The notes: a model not told the origin generated them from the sequence alone. Shown: positions 46,274 to 55,371, counted from the stretch's first letter. The stretch is DNA of 64,000 nt from UBA2266 sp964406945 (GCA_964406945.1 CAYOTO010000003.1:62001-126000); one strand, 5' to 3'. A program made the numbers and translations.

Positions 46274-46315
46274 TACAATTTCGTAGGGCATATCTGGCCT
46301 GCCTACATTTTTGTA
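46274..46315. promoter_or_regulatory. Paired palindromic upstream activating sites for the porin-amt-PII operon
   Basis: TACAATTTCGTA (46274-46285) and TACATTTTTGTA (46304-46315) each match TACAA-nn-TTGTA with one mismatch, and both sit in the longer context GCCTACA. The spacing is 30 bp, almost equal to the pair upstream of the activator gene. They lie about 95-135 bp upstream of the sigma-54 promoter at 46408, the usual enhancer distance. Confidence 0.65.
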
Positions 46316-46407
46316 TGCTGTTTTTCTCAATCCCCAACCCTGTCGCTTAGCAGATAACTCTCTATAGCAAAAGTACTTATGATGTTTTGGGTGTCTTTTT
46401 CTTCTTT

Positions 46408-46423
46408 TGGCATGCCAGTTGCA
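46408..46423 (+). promoter_or_regulatory. Sigma-54 (-24/-12) promoter of the porin-amt-PII operon
   Basis: TGGCATGCCAGTTGCA has the invariant GG and GC separated by 10 bp and matches the consensus TGGCAC-N5-TTGCA at all but one position (T for C at the end of TGGCAC). Transcription would begin near 46435, about 80 bp before the porin ATG. Confidence 0.85.
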
Positions 46424-46516
46424 CATATTAAGGCCAGACTGCGCAGGTCATAAAACCGGATGCCGCCGTTGGCGTCCGAAAGTGATGAACGGGTTTTCAC
46501 AAGGAGTAACAGTAAA

Positions 46517-47284
46517 ATGGCAAGACAGAAGAGATTAATGGTCGCACTGACGTTGCTGACGCTGGGGGTAACGAGCACCGGTTTTGCTGCAGGACCTATC
46601 GATTTCGAGGTAACAGCGGACTTCTTCAGCAAGTATCTTTGGAGAGGCCAGAATCTCAGCGACGATGAGGTCTTTCAGACCGGAGTAAGCGCAGCATATA
46701 AGGGATTCACCGCATCGGTCTGGGGCAACATGGATCTTACATCGGTAAACGGAAACGCCGGGCACTTCTCGGAAGTCGACTACGCCCTCGATTACTCGGC
46801 GGCGTTCCCGGGCCTGGAGGGAGTCGGTTACTCGGTCGGTGTGATATTCTATGACTTCCCCGGAACGGCAGTGCCCGATACCACAGAAGTATACTGGGGT
46901 CTGGCTTTCGATTTGCCTCTGAATCCCTCGATAACCGTTTACCACGACATCGACGAAGCCGAAGGAACCTACGCGTCGCTGGGTCTGGGCCATACGTTCG
47001 AGGATGTATTCGAAATCGCCCCCGGAGTGCCGGTAAGTGTCGATTTGGGCGCGAGCTTCGGCTACGCGAGCGGTTCGTACAACAAGTATTACTGGGGAAC
47101 CGATCAGGCCAAAACACAGGATCTCGGCTTCTCTGTCGGGTTCCCATTCGAACTGGGTCCGGTTTCAGTGACGCCAAGTCTTAATTACGTGACTCTCGTC
47201 AGCGACGACATCCGCGATACCGATGTCTACGATGACGACAGCGATTACTTCTTTGCCGGCGTCAGTCTGGCGTACGCCTTCTGA
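46517..47284 (+). CDS. TorF-like (TIGR02001-type) putative outer-membrane porin
   Basis: 255 residues. ATG 46517 has AAGGAG 10 nt upstream and a signal peptide (RLMVALTLLTLGVTSTGFAA). The mature protein is all alternating beta-strand pattern beginning FEVTADFFSKYLWRGQNLSD, the opening typical of TIGR02001/TorF proteins, and ends in an aromatic residue (GVSLAYAF), as outer-membrane barrels do. It is the first gene behind the sigma-54 promoter and lies 16 bp before amt. The inference is an outer-membrane route for ammonium or small nitrogen compounds when nitrogen is scarce. Confidence 0.82.
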   Translation: MARQKRLMVALTLLTLGVTSTGFAAGPIDFEVTADFFSKYLWRGQNLSDDEVFQTGVSAAYKGFTASVWGNMDLTSVNGNAGHFSEVDYALDYSAAFPGLEGVGYSVGVIFYDFPGTAVPDTTEVYWGLAFDLPLNPSITVYHDIDEAEGTYASLGLGHTFEDVFEIAPGVPVSVDLGASFGYASGSYNKYYWGTDQAKTQDLGFSVGFPFELGPVSVTPSLNYVTLVSDDIRDTDVYDDDSDYFFAGVSLAYAF

Positions 47285-47300
47285 GATTTGAGGTGAAATT

Positions 47301-48659
47301 ATGGTTTTACGAACAAAATTCCTTCCAATTACAGTATTTGTGTACCTGCTAATATATGTAACTGCTCCTGTTTTCGCTTCCGAATCTGCTTCGCCGGCCG
47401 CTGCGGCGGTGGAGGCGGCCAAAGGAGAACTCCAGACGAACCTCAATATAGTCTGGACGTGCATAGCCGCCTTTCTGGTTTTCTTCATGCAGGCCGGATT
47501 CGCGATGGTCGAGGCAGGCTTCACCCGCGCCAAAAACGCGGTAAACATTCTGATGAAGAACCTGATGGATTTTTCTATCGGAACCATAGCTTTCTTTGTA
47601 ATCGGATTCGGGCTGATGTTCGGCAAGAGCAACGGTCTCTTCGGAACCACGCTTTTCGGCCTCTCCGGAGTAGAAATGGGCTCGGACTGGAACTGGACGT
47701 TCCTGATCTTTCAGACCGTCTTCGCTGCAACCGCTGCGACGATTGTCTCCGGAGCCATGGCCGAGCGAACAAAATTCGTGGGATACCTGGCGTACAGTTT
47801 CGTTATCACGATCTTCATCTACCCGGTATTCGGCTCCTGGGCCTGGGGCGGGCTGCTAGACGGCGGCGGATGGCTCGAAAAACTCGGCTTTCTCGACTTT
47901 GCAGGCTCGACGGTCGTCCATTCGGTCGGTGGATGGCTTGCCCTCGCCGGTGCGATAGTGCTCGGTCCCAGAATAGGTAAATACGCCCCCGACGGCAAAC
48001 CCAAAGCCATACTCGGACACAACATCCCGCTGGCCGCGCTGGGCGTGTTCATCCTTTGGTTTGGATGGTTCGGTTTCAACCCCGGCAGTACGACAACCGG
48101 CGACGGCTCCATCGGATATATTGCTGTGACCACTAATCTCTCAGCGGCTGCAGGGGCGATTGCTGCAATGCTGACATCCTGGATCATCATGAAGAAACCC
48201 GATGCATCCATGGCCTTGAACGGGGCCTTGGCCGGACTCGTGTCCATCACGGCCCCATGCGATGCAGTGTCGCCCCTCAGCGCTATAGTCATCGGGATAA
48301 TCGGTGGCATTCTTGTAGTGATGAGCGTTATCTTTATCGACGGCGTACTCAAAATCGATGACCCCGTCGGCGCAGTCAGTGTTCACGGCGTGTGTGGAGT
48401 CTGGGGTACCGTATCCTGTGGACTGTTCAATACATCGACCGGTCTGTTCTACGGCGGCGGCTTCAAGCAGCTTGGAGTTCAGATACTCGGCGCCGGCGCC
48501 GCATTTGCCTGGGCCTTCGGCCTCGGACTTCTGATGTTCTTTGCGATCAAGGCTTTCATCGGCCTGCGTGTGACCAAAGAAGAAGAACTCAAAGGCCTCG
48601 ACATTGGTGAGCACGGTATGGAAGCTTACACCGGCTTCCAGATATTCAGCACAACCTGA
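47301..48659 (+). CDS. amt: Ammonium transporter of the Amt family
   Basis: 452 residues, ribosome site GAGGTG. A signal-like first segment and short periplasmic region (SESASPAAAAVEAAKGELQ) precede 11 membrane helices. Conserved Amt parts include FFMQAGFAMVEAGFTRAKNA, the Asp and first pore His in LDFAGSTVVHSVGGWLAL, and the second pore His region VSVHGVCGVWGTVSCGLF. It should carry NH4+/NH3 across the inner membrane and be gated by the PII protein encoded 32 bp downstream. Length is normal for bacterial AmtB. Confidence 0.96.
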   Translation: MVLRTKFLPITVFVYLLIYVTAPVFASESASPAAAAVEAAKGELQTNLNIVWTCIAAFLVFFMQAGFAMVEAGFTRAKNAVNILMKNLMDFSIGTIAFFVIGFGLMFGKSNGLFGTTLFGLSGVEMGSDWNWTFLIFQTVFAATAATIVSGAMAERTKFVGYLAYSFVITIFIYPVFGSWAWGGLLDGGGWLEKLGFLDFAGSTVVHSVGGWLALAGAIVLGPRIGKYAPDGKPKAILGHNIPLAALGVFILWFGWFGFNPGSTTTGDGSIGYIAVTTNLSAAAGAIAAMLTSWIIMKKPDASMALNGALAGLVSITAPCDAVSPLSAIVIGIIGGILVVMSVIFIDGVLKIDDPVGAVSVHGVCGVWGTVSCGLFNTSTGLFYGGGFKQLGVQILGAGAAFAWAFGLGLLMFFAIKAFIGLRVTKEEELKGLDIGEHGMEAYTGFQIFSTT

Positions 48660-48691
48660 GGGCCCGAACCACTGGAACAGGAGTACATAAA

Positions 48692-49033
48692 ATGAAACTG
48701 ATAATAGCATATATACAGCCACACAAATTACAGGACGTTAAGAAAGCACTGTACGAGGCGAAAGTATCAAAACTGTCGGTAACAAACGCCCTCGGCTGCG
48801 GCGCCCAGCACGGCTACGAGGAGAGCTATCGAGGTGTGAAGTTCGAAGTTAATCTCCTCAAGAAGGTCAGAATCGAGATCGGAGTTAATGACGATTACGT
48901 CGAAAAGACCGTCAAGGCGATAACCGAGGGTGCCAGGACCGGCAATATCGGTGATGGAAAAATCTTCATCCTCGATCTGCCCGAATGTATCCGCATCAGA
49001 ACCGGAGAAACCGGTTCGGATGCAATAGGTTAA
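48692..49033 (+). CDS. glnK: Nitrogen regulatory PII protein (GlnB/GlnK family) lacking T-loop Tyr51
   Basis: 113 residues, ribosome site AGGAG. Family features: MKLIIAYIQPHKLQDVKKAL, T-loop CGAQHGYEESYRGVKFEV, B-loop TGNIGDGKIFIL and C-loop IRIRTGETGSDAI, so ATP and 2-oxoglutarate binding is plausible. Numbered as in E. coli GlnB, Tyr46 is kept but position 51 is Phe, so the usual uridylylation residue is absent; position 49 is Val, so the cyanobacterial phosphorylation Ser is absent too. By position it is a GlnK-type protein that should dock on the Amt trimer. Signalling may rely only on small-molecule binding. The symbol is by context. Confidence 0.9.
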   Translation: MKLIIAYIQPHKLQDVKKALYEAKVSKLSVTNALGCGAQHGYEESYRGVKFEVNLLKKVRIEIGVNDDYVEKTVKAITEGARTGNIGDGKIFILDLPECIRIRTGETGSDAIG

Positions 49034-49063
49034 CACACAGTCGCAGTTCCTTACGCGGTTCTG

Positions 49064-49099
49064 GAGAAGGATCCGGCCAATTACGGCCGGATCCTTCTC
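49064..49099 (+). terminator. Perfect 15-bp hairpin after the PII gene, without a U-tract
   Basis: GAGAAGGATCCGGCC (49064-49078) pairs perfectly with GGCCGGATCCTTCTC (49085-49099) across the loop AATTAC. The next bases are GCATAT, so it is not a classical intrinsic terminator. It may end transcription weakly, protect the 3' end of the porin-amt-PII message, or be a protein site. Confidence 0.55.
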
Positions 49100-49264
49100 G
49101 CATATCTGCCGGCCGCGAAAGGCGTTGTCCAGACGCGGCGTACAGAGCAAATTTCTCCCCCTGCGGCCCTTTTCTGCTGTTGAACAGCGCAAAAACAGGT
49201 CAATAGTATTAGCAATAGCGAGTCTGTTATAAGCAGGTCTTATCACTCTTATTAATAAAAGCAA

Positions 49265-49294
49265 CTGACCATTTCGAGACCAATCGCGTATACT
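49265..49294 (+). promoter_or_regulatory. Putative sigma-70 promoter for the gltB-gltD-carB-carA run
   Basis: CTGACC (49265-49270, 4 of 6 of TTGACA) and TATACT (49289-49294, 5 of 6 of TATAAT) are separated by 18 bp and lie about 110 bp before the gltB start. Confidence 0.4.
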
Positions 49295-49403
49295 AGGTCC
49301 GAACCGTGTGCGGGGGTTATCCTCCCGAATTACAGAAGAGGCCAGTTTTTCAGTTTCTCTTGCCGGTATCAGCAGGGCGGCTGTAGCCAATACAGGAGTA
49401 ATA

Positions 49404-52400
49404 ATGACCGCGATAAGGAACCAACAGGGGCTGTACGACCCGAGATACGAACACGACGCCTGCGGAATCGGGGCCGTTGTGAATGTTTCGGGCAAGCGCA
49501 ATCACTCTATAGTTGAATACGCCTCGCAGATCATTAAAAACCTGCATCATCGCGGGGCGGCGGGCGCAGACGAAACTACCGGAGACGGCGGGGGCATTCT
49601 ACTTCAGATTCCGCACGAATTCTTCGTCGCGGAGTGCCGGAGCCTTGGGATCAGTCTGCCCGGGCCCGGCAGGTACGGAGCCGGGGTGGTATTCGGTTCA
49701 ACAGATGCTCAACTCAGGCGACAGTGCGAGGAAGCACTGGAATCGGCACTGGCGCACTACGGACTGAAAGTGCTCGGATGGCGGGAAGTGCCCGCGTCCA
49801 ATAACTGCCTCGGTTCGATCGCGCTGGAATCCGAGCCTTCTATTAAACAGGTTTTCGCAGACGGCGGCGGGCTGGCCGACGAACAGCTCGAGTGCCGACT
49901 GTATCTGGCAAGAAGAAGAGCAGAACGCCTGGTAAGAACCAGCTTCGGTGATTATGCAGGCGACTTCTATATAGCATCGCTGTCCTGCAGGACTGTTGTT
50001 TACAAGGGCATGTTCATGGCCTGGCAGTTGTTCGCGTATTATCCCGACCTTTCGGATGATCGCGTGAAATCGGCTCTGGCCATAGTGCATCAGCGTTACA
50101 GTACAAACACCTTCCCGAGCTGGTCGCTCGCCCAGCCCTTCCGCTGTATCGCCCACAACGGCGAAATCAACACACTCAGCGGCAATCGCTCTTCCATGCG
50201 TGCCCGCGAAACCAGGATGAATTGCTCGGCTTTCGGCGACAACATGCAGGATGTGCTGCCCGTTCTGGACGCCGAGGCCAGCGACTCGGCATGTTTTGAC
50301 AGCTCTCTGGAGCTGCTCGTACGTGCCGGAAGGAGCATGCCACACGCAATAATGATGATGGTGCCGGAGGCCTTCGGCCCCAAATATCATATAAGCACCG
50401 ACAAACGAGCTTTCTACGAATACCACGCCGCGAACATGGAGCCTTGGGACGGGCCGGCCGCGATGGTGTTTACAGACGGCCGCCTGCTCGGCGGAACGCT
50501 CGACCGCAACGGCCTGCGCCCCTGCCGCTACCTGGTTACAACCGATGGGTTGGCAATCGTAGCCAGTGAAACCGGCGTGGTGGATTTTCCGCCTGAGAAG
50601 ATACGCAGAAAAGGGCGGCTGCGTCCGGGCAGAATGTTTCTCGTCGATACCGTCGAAGGCAGAATCATCACAGACAACGAGACCAAGAGCAAAATCGCCC
50701 GCCAGAAACCGTACCGCAGATGGCTGGGCGATAACAGAATCGAGCTCAGAGGGCTTTTCGATACGCCGAACCTCGTCCGAAGCGATCCGCTTACGATTGC
50801 TCGCCGCATGAGAGCTTTCGGATACACGAGCGAAGAACTGAAAATGATTCTAGCCCCGATGGCTGTCAACGGCCAGGAACCCGTCGGGTCCATGGGCAAT
50901 GATACGCCGCTGGCGGTTTTGTCCGACAGGCCAAAACTGCTGTTCAACTACTTCAAGCAACTTTTCGCTCAGGTAACAAACCCGCCCATTGATCCGCTTC
51001 GCGAAGGTCTGGTCATGAGCCTGATGATGTTCACGGGCAAAAAACGCAATATACTGAACGAGACACCCGAGCATTGCCGTCAGTTGAAACTGCCGCATCC
51101 GATCCTCACCAATGAGGACCTCGAGAGGCTGCGCTCCGTCAGTCGGAACAACTTCAAGGTAAAGACCATTTCGTCGGTTTTTCAGGCCGATACTCAGGAT
51201 CCGGCCGCAAGCTTGCAGCAGGGCCTTGAAAGTTTGGTTCGGCAGGCCGAACAGGCCGTCAACGACGGTGCATCGTTAATCATTATCAGTGATCGCGAAA
51301 TTTCCCAGGCAAGAGTGCCCATCCCGTCTCTTCTGGCGACCGCTGCGGTCCATCACGCCCTGCTGAACCGCGGCTTTCGCGGCGAAGCCGGTATCATAGT
51401 CGAAAGCGGCGAACCCAGAGAGGTTATGCACTTCTGTTTGCTCTCAGGTTATGGCGCAAACGCGGTTAATCCGTATCTGGCTTTCGAGACCCTCGACGAA
51501 CTCAAGCGTGAAGGCGACCTGCCTGTCGACATGGAAACCACCCAGATCGCCGACAATTACATCGCCGCCATAAAGAAGGGCATCCTCAAAACGATGAGCA
51601 AAATGGGTATCTCCACGTTAAGGAGCTATCATTGTGCTCAGCTTTTCGAGGCCATAGGACTGAACCGCTCCGTCGTGGATCGATACTTCACGGGCACCAG
51701 CTCGCGCGTCGGCGGCATAGGTCTGGCGGAAATCGCCGCCGAAGCACTCCAAAGGCACAAATCCGCCTTCGAAAACCGAATCCCGGGCACGCCCGATCTG
51801 GACCACGGCGGAGAATACCACTATCGCCGCTCCGGCGAATACCACCTGTGGAATCCCGCCACCGTGTCGCTGCTGCAGCAAGCCGTCAGGAACGACGATT
51901 CCGAAGCCTACAGCCAATACGCCGAAGCGGTCAACAACGCCGCACAAGTGCGAGGTACTCTAAGAGGCCTGTTCGAATTCGCCGCCGGCCGGCCGGTGAG
52001 CATCGACGAGGTAGAGCACGCCGCCGAAATCGCCAAAAGATTCTGCACCGGGGCCATGAGCCACGGCTCGATCAGCAAGGAAGCACACGAGTGTATGGCT
52101 GTCGCCATGAACCGTCTCGGGGCTATGAGCAACACCGGCGAGGGCGGCGAAGACGAAGCACGCTACAGCCCCGAACCCAATGGAGATTCGCGAAATTGCG
52201 CGATCAAACAGGTCGCCAGCGGCCGCTTCGGCGTTACTATTAACTATCTGGCCCACGCCAGGGAAATCCAGATCAAGATGGCTCAGGGCGCAAAACCCGG
52301 CGAAGGAGGCCAGCTTCCGGGTCATAAAGTTACCGAAGAGATCGCCAGACTGCGTTACTCGACTAAAGGCGTTACGCTCATCTCTCCTCCGCCCCATCAC

Positions 52401-53978
52401 GATATCTACTCGATAGAAGACCTTGCCCAACTAATCTACGATCTCAAGTGCAGCAACCCGGGCGTAAAGGTCTCGGTTAAACTCGTCGCCGAAGTCGGCG
52501 TCGGCACGATTGCCGCCGGAGTGGCCAAGGGCAACGCAGACGAGGTACTTATCAGCGGGCACGACGGCGGTACCGGGGCCAGCCCGCTGTCCTCGATAAA
52601 ACACACCGGCTGTCCGTGGGAACTCGGCCTGGCCGAAACCCAGCAGGTGCTGGTCAGAAACAGACTCAGGGGTCGTATCCGGGTCCAGGCCGACGGCCAG
52701 ATGAAGACCGGCCGCGATATCGTAGTGGCCGCTCTGATGGGCGCCGAACAGTTCGGCTTCGGGACTTCGGCTCTGGTTACGCTGGGCTGTACGCTGCTGC
52801 GCAAATGCCACGAAGGCGCCTGCACTTTCGGAATCGCCACACAGGACCCGGAACTTCGCAGGAGATTCGCCGGAAAACCCGAGCACCTCCAGCGATTCAT
52901 GCTTTTTGTCGCCGAGGAAGCCCGCCGGATAATGGCTCAACTGGGCTTCAGACGCTTCGAGGATATGATAGGGCGCGTGGATATGCTCCGCATGCAAAAG
53001 GCCATCGACCATTACAAAGCCGCAAAACTCGATCTTTCGGCCATTCTGCATGTGCCGGACCCCGCCGGCGAAGGAGAAATACGTCTGAGCGGCACCCAGC
53101 CGAACAAACTCGATGACCATCTGGACTGGCGCATATTGGAGAAGGCCCGGCAAGCTATCGATAACGGCTCGAAGGCGATGATCGAAATGCCGATTCGTAA
53201 TACTAACAGGACGGTGGGCGCAATTCTGAGCAATCGAGTAGTGGCCAAACACGGTTCGAAAGGATTGCCCGACGGAACCATCGAAATCTCCATGACCGGT
53301 TCGGCCGGACAGAGTTTCGGAGCTTTTCTTGCGCCGGGCGTAACCTTGAAACTGACCGGAGACAGCAACGATTATCTCGGAAAAGGCCTCTCCGGAGGGC
53401 GCATTATTGTGAAAACCCCCGAAAAGGCGCCCTTCCTCGCACACGATAACATTATCGTTGGCAACACGCTGCTTTACGGAGCTACTTCGGGCGAGGTGTT
53501 CATCAATGGCATGGCCGGAGAGCGGTTCGCTGTGCGTAACAGCGGCGTAAAAGCTGTTGTAGAAGGCGTGGGTGATCACGGCTGTGAGTACATGACAGGC
53601 GGTGTTGTGGTGGTCCTGGGCCAGACAGGGTGCAATTTCGCTGCGGGAATGAGCGGCGGGCTGGCATATGTACTGGATGAAATGCAGCTTTTCGACACCC
53701 TCTGCAATCTTGACATGGTCGAACTCGAAAGCGTCTGGAAGAAGCCGGACAAGGAGCTTCTCTACGACATGATACAACAGCACTATAAGTGGACGAACAG
53801 CCGCCGCGCCAGAGAGGTTCTGGACGCGTGGCAGGACATGGTGGGCAAATTCGTAAAAGTAATACCCCTCGATTATTTGAAAGCCCTCGAGAACATGCGG
53901 GCGGCCGAATCCAGGGATACCGATACCACACCAGCAACAGAAGAGGTTTTCTATGGGCCAGTTAAAGGGCTTCCTTAA
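49404..53978 (+). CDS. gltB: Glutamate synthase large subunit
   Basis: 1524 residues. ATG 49404 has AGGAG just upstream; the open frame before it is not protein-like. A 19-residue propeptide precedes the N-terminal nucleophile Cys20 (HDACGIGAVV) of the glutaminase domain (about 20-430, including HQRYSTNTFPSW and HNGEINTLSGN). A central domain (about 450-770) leads to the FMN-binding synthase domain with the 3Fe-4S cysteines in LGCTLLRKCHEGACTFG. The C-terminal GXGXG beta-helix (about 1240-1480) includes TGDSNDYLGKGLSGG. It transfers the amide of glutamine to 2-oxoglutarate. The gltD start overlaps its end by 26 bp, implying translational coupling. Confidence 0.97.
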   Translation: MTAIRNQQGLYDPRYEHDACGIGAVVNVSGKRNHSIVEYASQIIKNLHHRGAAGADETTGDGGGILLQIPHEFFVAECRSLGISLPGPGRYGAGVVFGSTDAQLRRQCEEALESALAHYGLKVLGWREVPASNNCLGSIALESEPSIKQVFADGGGLADEQLECRLYLARRRAERLVRTSFGDYAGDFYIASLSCRTVVYKGMFMAWQLFAYYPDLSDDRVKSALAIVHQRYSTNTFPSWSLAQPFRCIAHNGEINTLSGNRSSMRARETRMNCSAFGDNMQDVLPVLDAEASDSACFDSSLELLVRAGRSMPHAIMMMVPEAFGPKYHISTDKRAFYEYHAANMEPWDGPAAMVFTDGRLLGGTLDRNGLRPCRYLVTTDGLAIVASETGVVDFPPEKIRRKGRLRPGRMFLVDTVEGRIITDNETKSKIARQKPYRRWLGDNRIELRGLFDTPNLVRSDPLTIARRMRAFGYTSEELKMILAPMAVNGQEPVGSMGNDTPLAVLSDRPKLLFNYFKQLFAQVTNPPIDPLREGLVMSLMMFTGKKRNILNETPEHCRQLKLPHPILTNEDLERLRSVSRNNFKVKTISSVFQADTQDPAASLQQGLESLVRQAEQAVNDGASLIIISDREISQARVPIPSLLATAAVHHALLNRGFRGEAGIIVESGEPREVMHFCLLSGYGANAVNPYLAFETLDELKREGDLPVDMETTQIADNYIAAIKKGILKTMSKMGISTLRSYHCAQLFEAIGLNRSVVDRYFTGTSSRVGGIGLAEIAAEALQRHKSAFENRIPGTPDLDHGGEYHYRRSGEYHLWNPATVSLLQQAVRNDDSEAYSQYAEAVNNAAQVRGTLRGLFEFAAGRPVSIDEVEHAAEIAKRFCTGAMSHGSISKEAHECMAVAMNRLGAMSNTGEGGEDEARYSPEPNGDSRNCAIKQVASGRFGVTINYLAHAREIQIKMAQGAKPGEGGQLPGHKVTEEIARLRYSTKGVTLISPPPHHDIYSIEDLAQLIYDLKCSNPGVKVSVKLVAEVGVGTIAAGVAKGNADEVLISGHDGGTGASPLSSIKHTGCPWELGLAETQQVLVRNRLRGRIRVQADGQMKTGRDIVVAALMGAEQFGFGTSALVTLGCTLLRKCHEGACTFGIATQDPELRRRFAGKPEHLQRFMLFVAEEARRIMAQLGFRRFEDMIGRVDMLRMQKAIDHYKAAKLDLSAILHVPDPAGEGEIRLSGTQPNKLDDHLDWRILEKARQAIDNGSKAMIEMPIRNTNRTVGAILSNRVVAKHGSKGLPDGTIEISMTGSAGQSFGAFLAPGVTLKLTGDSNDYLGKGLSGGRIIVKTPEKAPFLAHDNIIVGNTLLYGATSGEVFINGMAGERFAVRNSGVKAVVEGVGDHGCEYMTGGVVVVLGQTGCNFAAGMSGGLAYVLDEMQLFDTLCNLDMVELESVWKKPDKELLYDMIQQHYKWTNSRRAREVLDAWQDMVGKFVKVIPLDYLKALENMRAAESRDTDTTPATEEVFYGPVKGLP

Positions 53979-55371
53979 ATACAAGCGTCAGGATGTTTCC
54001 AAACGCCCGGTGGCCGAGCGTATACGGGATTTCAACGAACTCGAACTGCCTTTAACGCCGGACGAGATACATCAACAGGCTGCCAGATGCATCGGCTGCG
54101 GCATACCTTTCTGCCACGGATCCGGATGTCCGGTGGCGAACGCCATCCCGGATTTCAATGATCTGGTCTATCATGATCGCTGGCGAAGGGCCTGTGAACT
54201 GCTGCATTCCACGAACAATTTTCCGGAATTCACCGGCCGCGTCTGTCCGGCGCCCTGTGAAACGGCCTGTACGCTGGCAATCAATGACGATCCGGTCATG
54301 ATTCGACAAATAGAGCTGCAAATCGTTGAGCGCGGCTTCGAGCAGGGCTGGATAGAACCTCTTTTGCCCTACGAAAAGACAGGCAAACGAGTCGCGGTTA
54401 TCGGTTCGGGACCGGCGGGACTGGCCGCGGCGCAGCAACTGGCCCGGGCCGGCCACGACGTGGTTGTCTTCGAGAAAGACGAATGTGCGGGCGGGATGCT
54501 GAGGTATGGAATCCCCGATTTCAAGCTCGAAAAGCGGATAATCGACAGGCGACTGGAGCAATTGCGCGCAGAGGGCGTTGAATTTCAGACCGGTGTGGAG
54601 GTCGGTGCCGACATAAGCGCCCGTTATCTGCGCAAGACGTTCGATTGTATCTGCCTTACGATGGGGGCACGACAGCCCCGCGACCTGAATGTCGAAGGCA
54701 GAGAAAACGCCAATATTCTGTTCGCTATGGACTACCTGACTGCTCAAAACAAAAAAAATGCGGATAAGGGATTTGCACAGGAAGCTATTCCGTCGGCCAA
54801 GGACAAGATCGTAGCCGTAATCGGGGGCGGCGACACGGGCAGCGACTGCGTCGGTACGGCGCGCAGGCAGGGAGCTGCCGAAATCCACCAGTTCGAGATT
54901 CTGCCGAAGCCTCCGGAAGTGCGCGCCCAGGACAATCCGTGGCCCAACTGGCCTCGCATTATGCGCACTTCGTCCTCTCACGAAGAAGGCTGCAAACGAC
55001 GCTGGTCGGTAATGACGAAGAAATTCGGGGCAACGGATGGAAAGGTCAGTGAGCTTCACGGCTGTGAAGTGGAATGGACCAAAGGCCCCGAAGGCTGGAA
55101 GCTGGAGGAACTGGCCGGAACGGAATTTGCGATGCCTGTCGACCTGGTGCTGCTTGCAATGGGCTTCGTTCACGTCGAACACGGGGGGTTAATTCAGAAT
55201 CTGGGCTTGCAACTCGATGCAAAGGGCAATATAGTAGTGGGCCACTATCAAACCAGTGAGCCGTGGGTTTTCGCCGCAGGCGATACCGTTAGCGGAGCCT
55301 CTCTGGTCGTAAGAGCCATTGATAGTGGAAGATCCGCAGCCGCAGCTATCGATAAATGGCTGCGCCGATAA
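53953..55371 (+). CDS. gltD: Glutamate synthase small subunit
   Basis: 472 residues, ATG inside the end of gltB with GAGG 6 nt upstream. The N-terminal domain carries the two 4Fe-4S cysteine sets (ARCIGCGIPFCHGSGCPVAN and GRVCPAPCETACTLAIND). The FAD site is VAVIGSGPAGLAAAQQL and the NADPH site VAVIGGGDTGSDCVGTARR; the end has VFAAGDTVSGASLVVRAI. It feeds electrons from NADPH to the large subunit. Length and motifs are normal. The carB gene follows 73 bp later, with no terminator seen. Confidence 0.97.
   Translation: MGQLKGFLKYKRQDVSKRPVAERIRDFNELELPLTPDEIHQQAARCIGCGIPFCHGSGCPVANAIPDFNDLVYHDRWRRACELLHSTNNFPEFTGRVCPAPCETACTLAINDDPVMIRQIELQIVERGFEQGWIEPLLPYEKTGKRVAVIGSGPAGLAAAQQLARAGHDVVVFEKDECAGGMLRYGIPDFKLEKRIIDRRLEQLRAEGVEFQTGVEVGADISARYLRKTFDCICLTMGARQPRDLNVEGRENANILFAMDYLTAQNKKNADKGFAQEAIPSAKDKIVAVIGGGDTGSDCVGTARRQGAAEIHQFEILPKPPEVRAQDNPWPNWPRIMRTSSSHEEGCKRRWSVMTKKFGATDGKVSELHGCEVEWTKGPEGWKLEELAGTEFAMPVDLVLLAMGFVHVEHGGLIQNLGLQLDAKGNIVVGHYQTSEPWVFAAGDTVSGASLVVRAIDSGRSAAAAIDKWLRR

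Larger units (their letters stand above)
49034..49403. other. Intergenic region between PII and glutamate synthase genes
   Basis: No credible gene. It contains the hairpin at 49064-49099, an AT-rich stretch and the promoter candidate at 49265-49294. GTTATAAG and CTTATCAC (around 49230-49250) form an imperfect inverted repeat of unknown meaning. I found no copy of the TACAA-nn-TTGTA operator here. Confidence 0.6.

Noticed and set aside
52431..53984. A 517-codon open frame antisense to gltB
   Set aside because: The gltB frame has the full glutamate synthase domain set; the antisense product has no recognisable domain.
54052..55182. A 376-codon open frame antisense to gltD
   Set aside because: gltD has intact cofactor-binding motifs in the opposite frame; the antisense frame is a by-product of GC-rich codon use.
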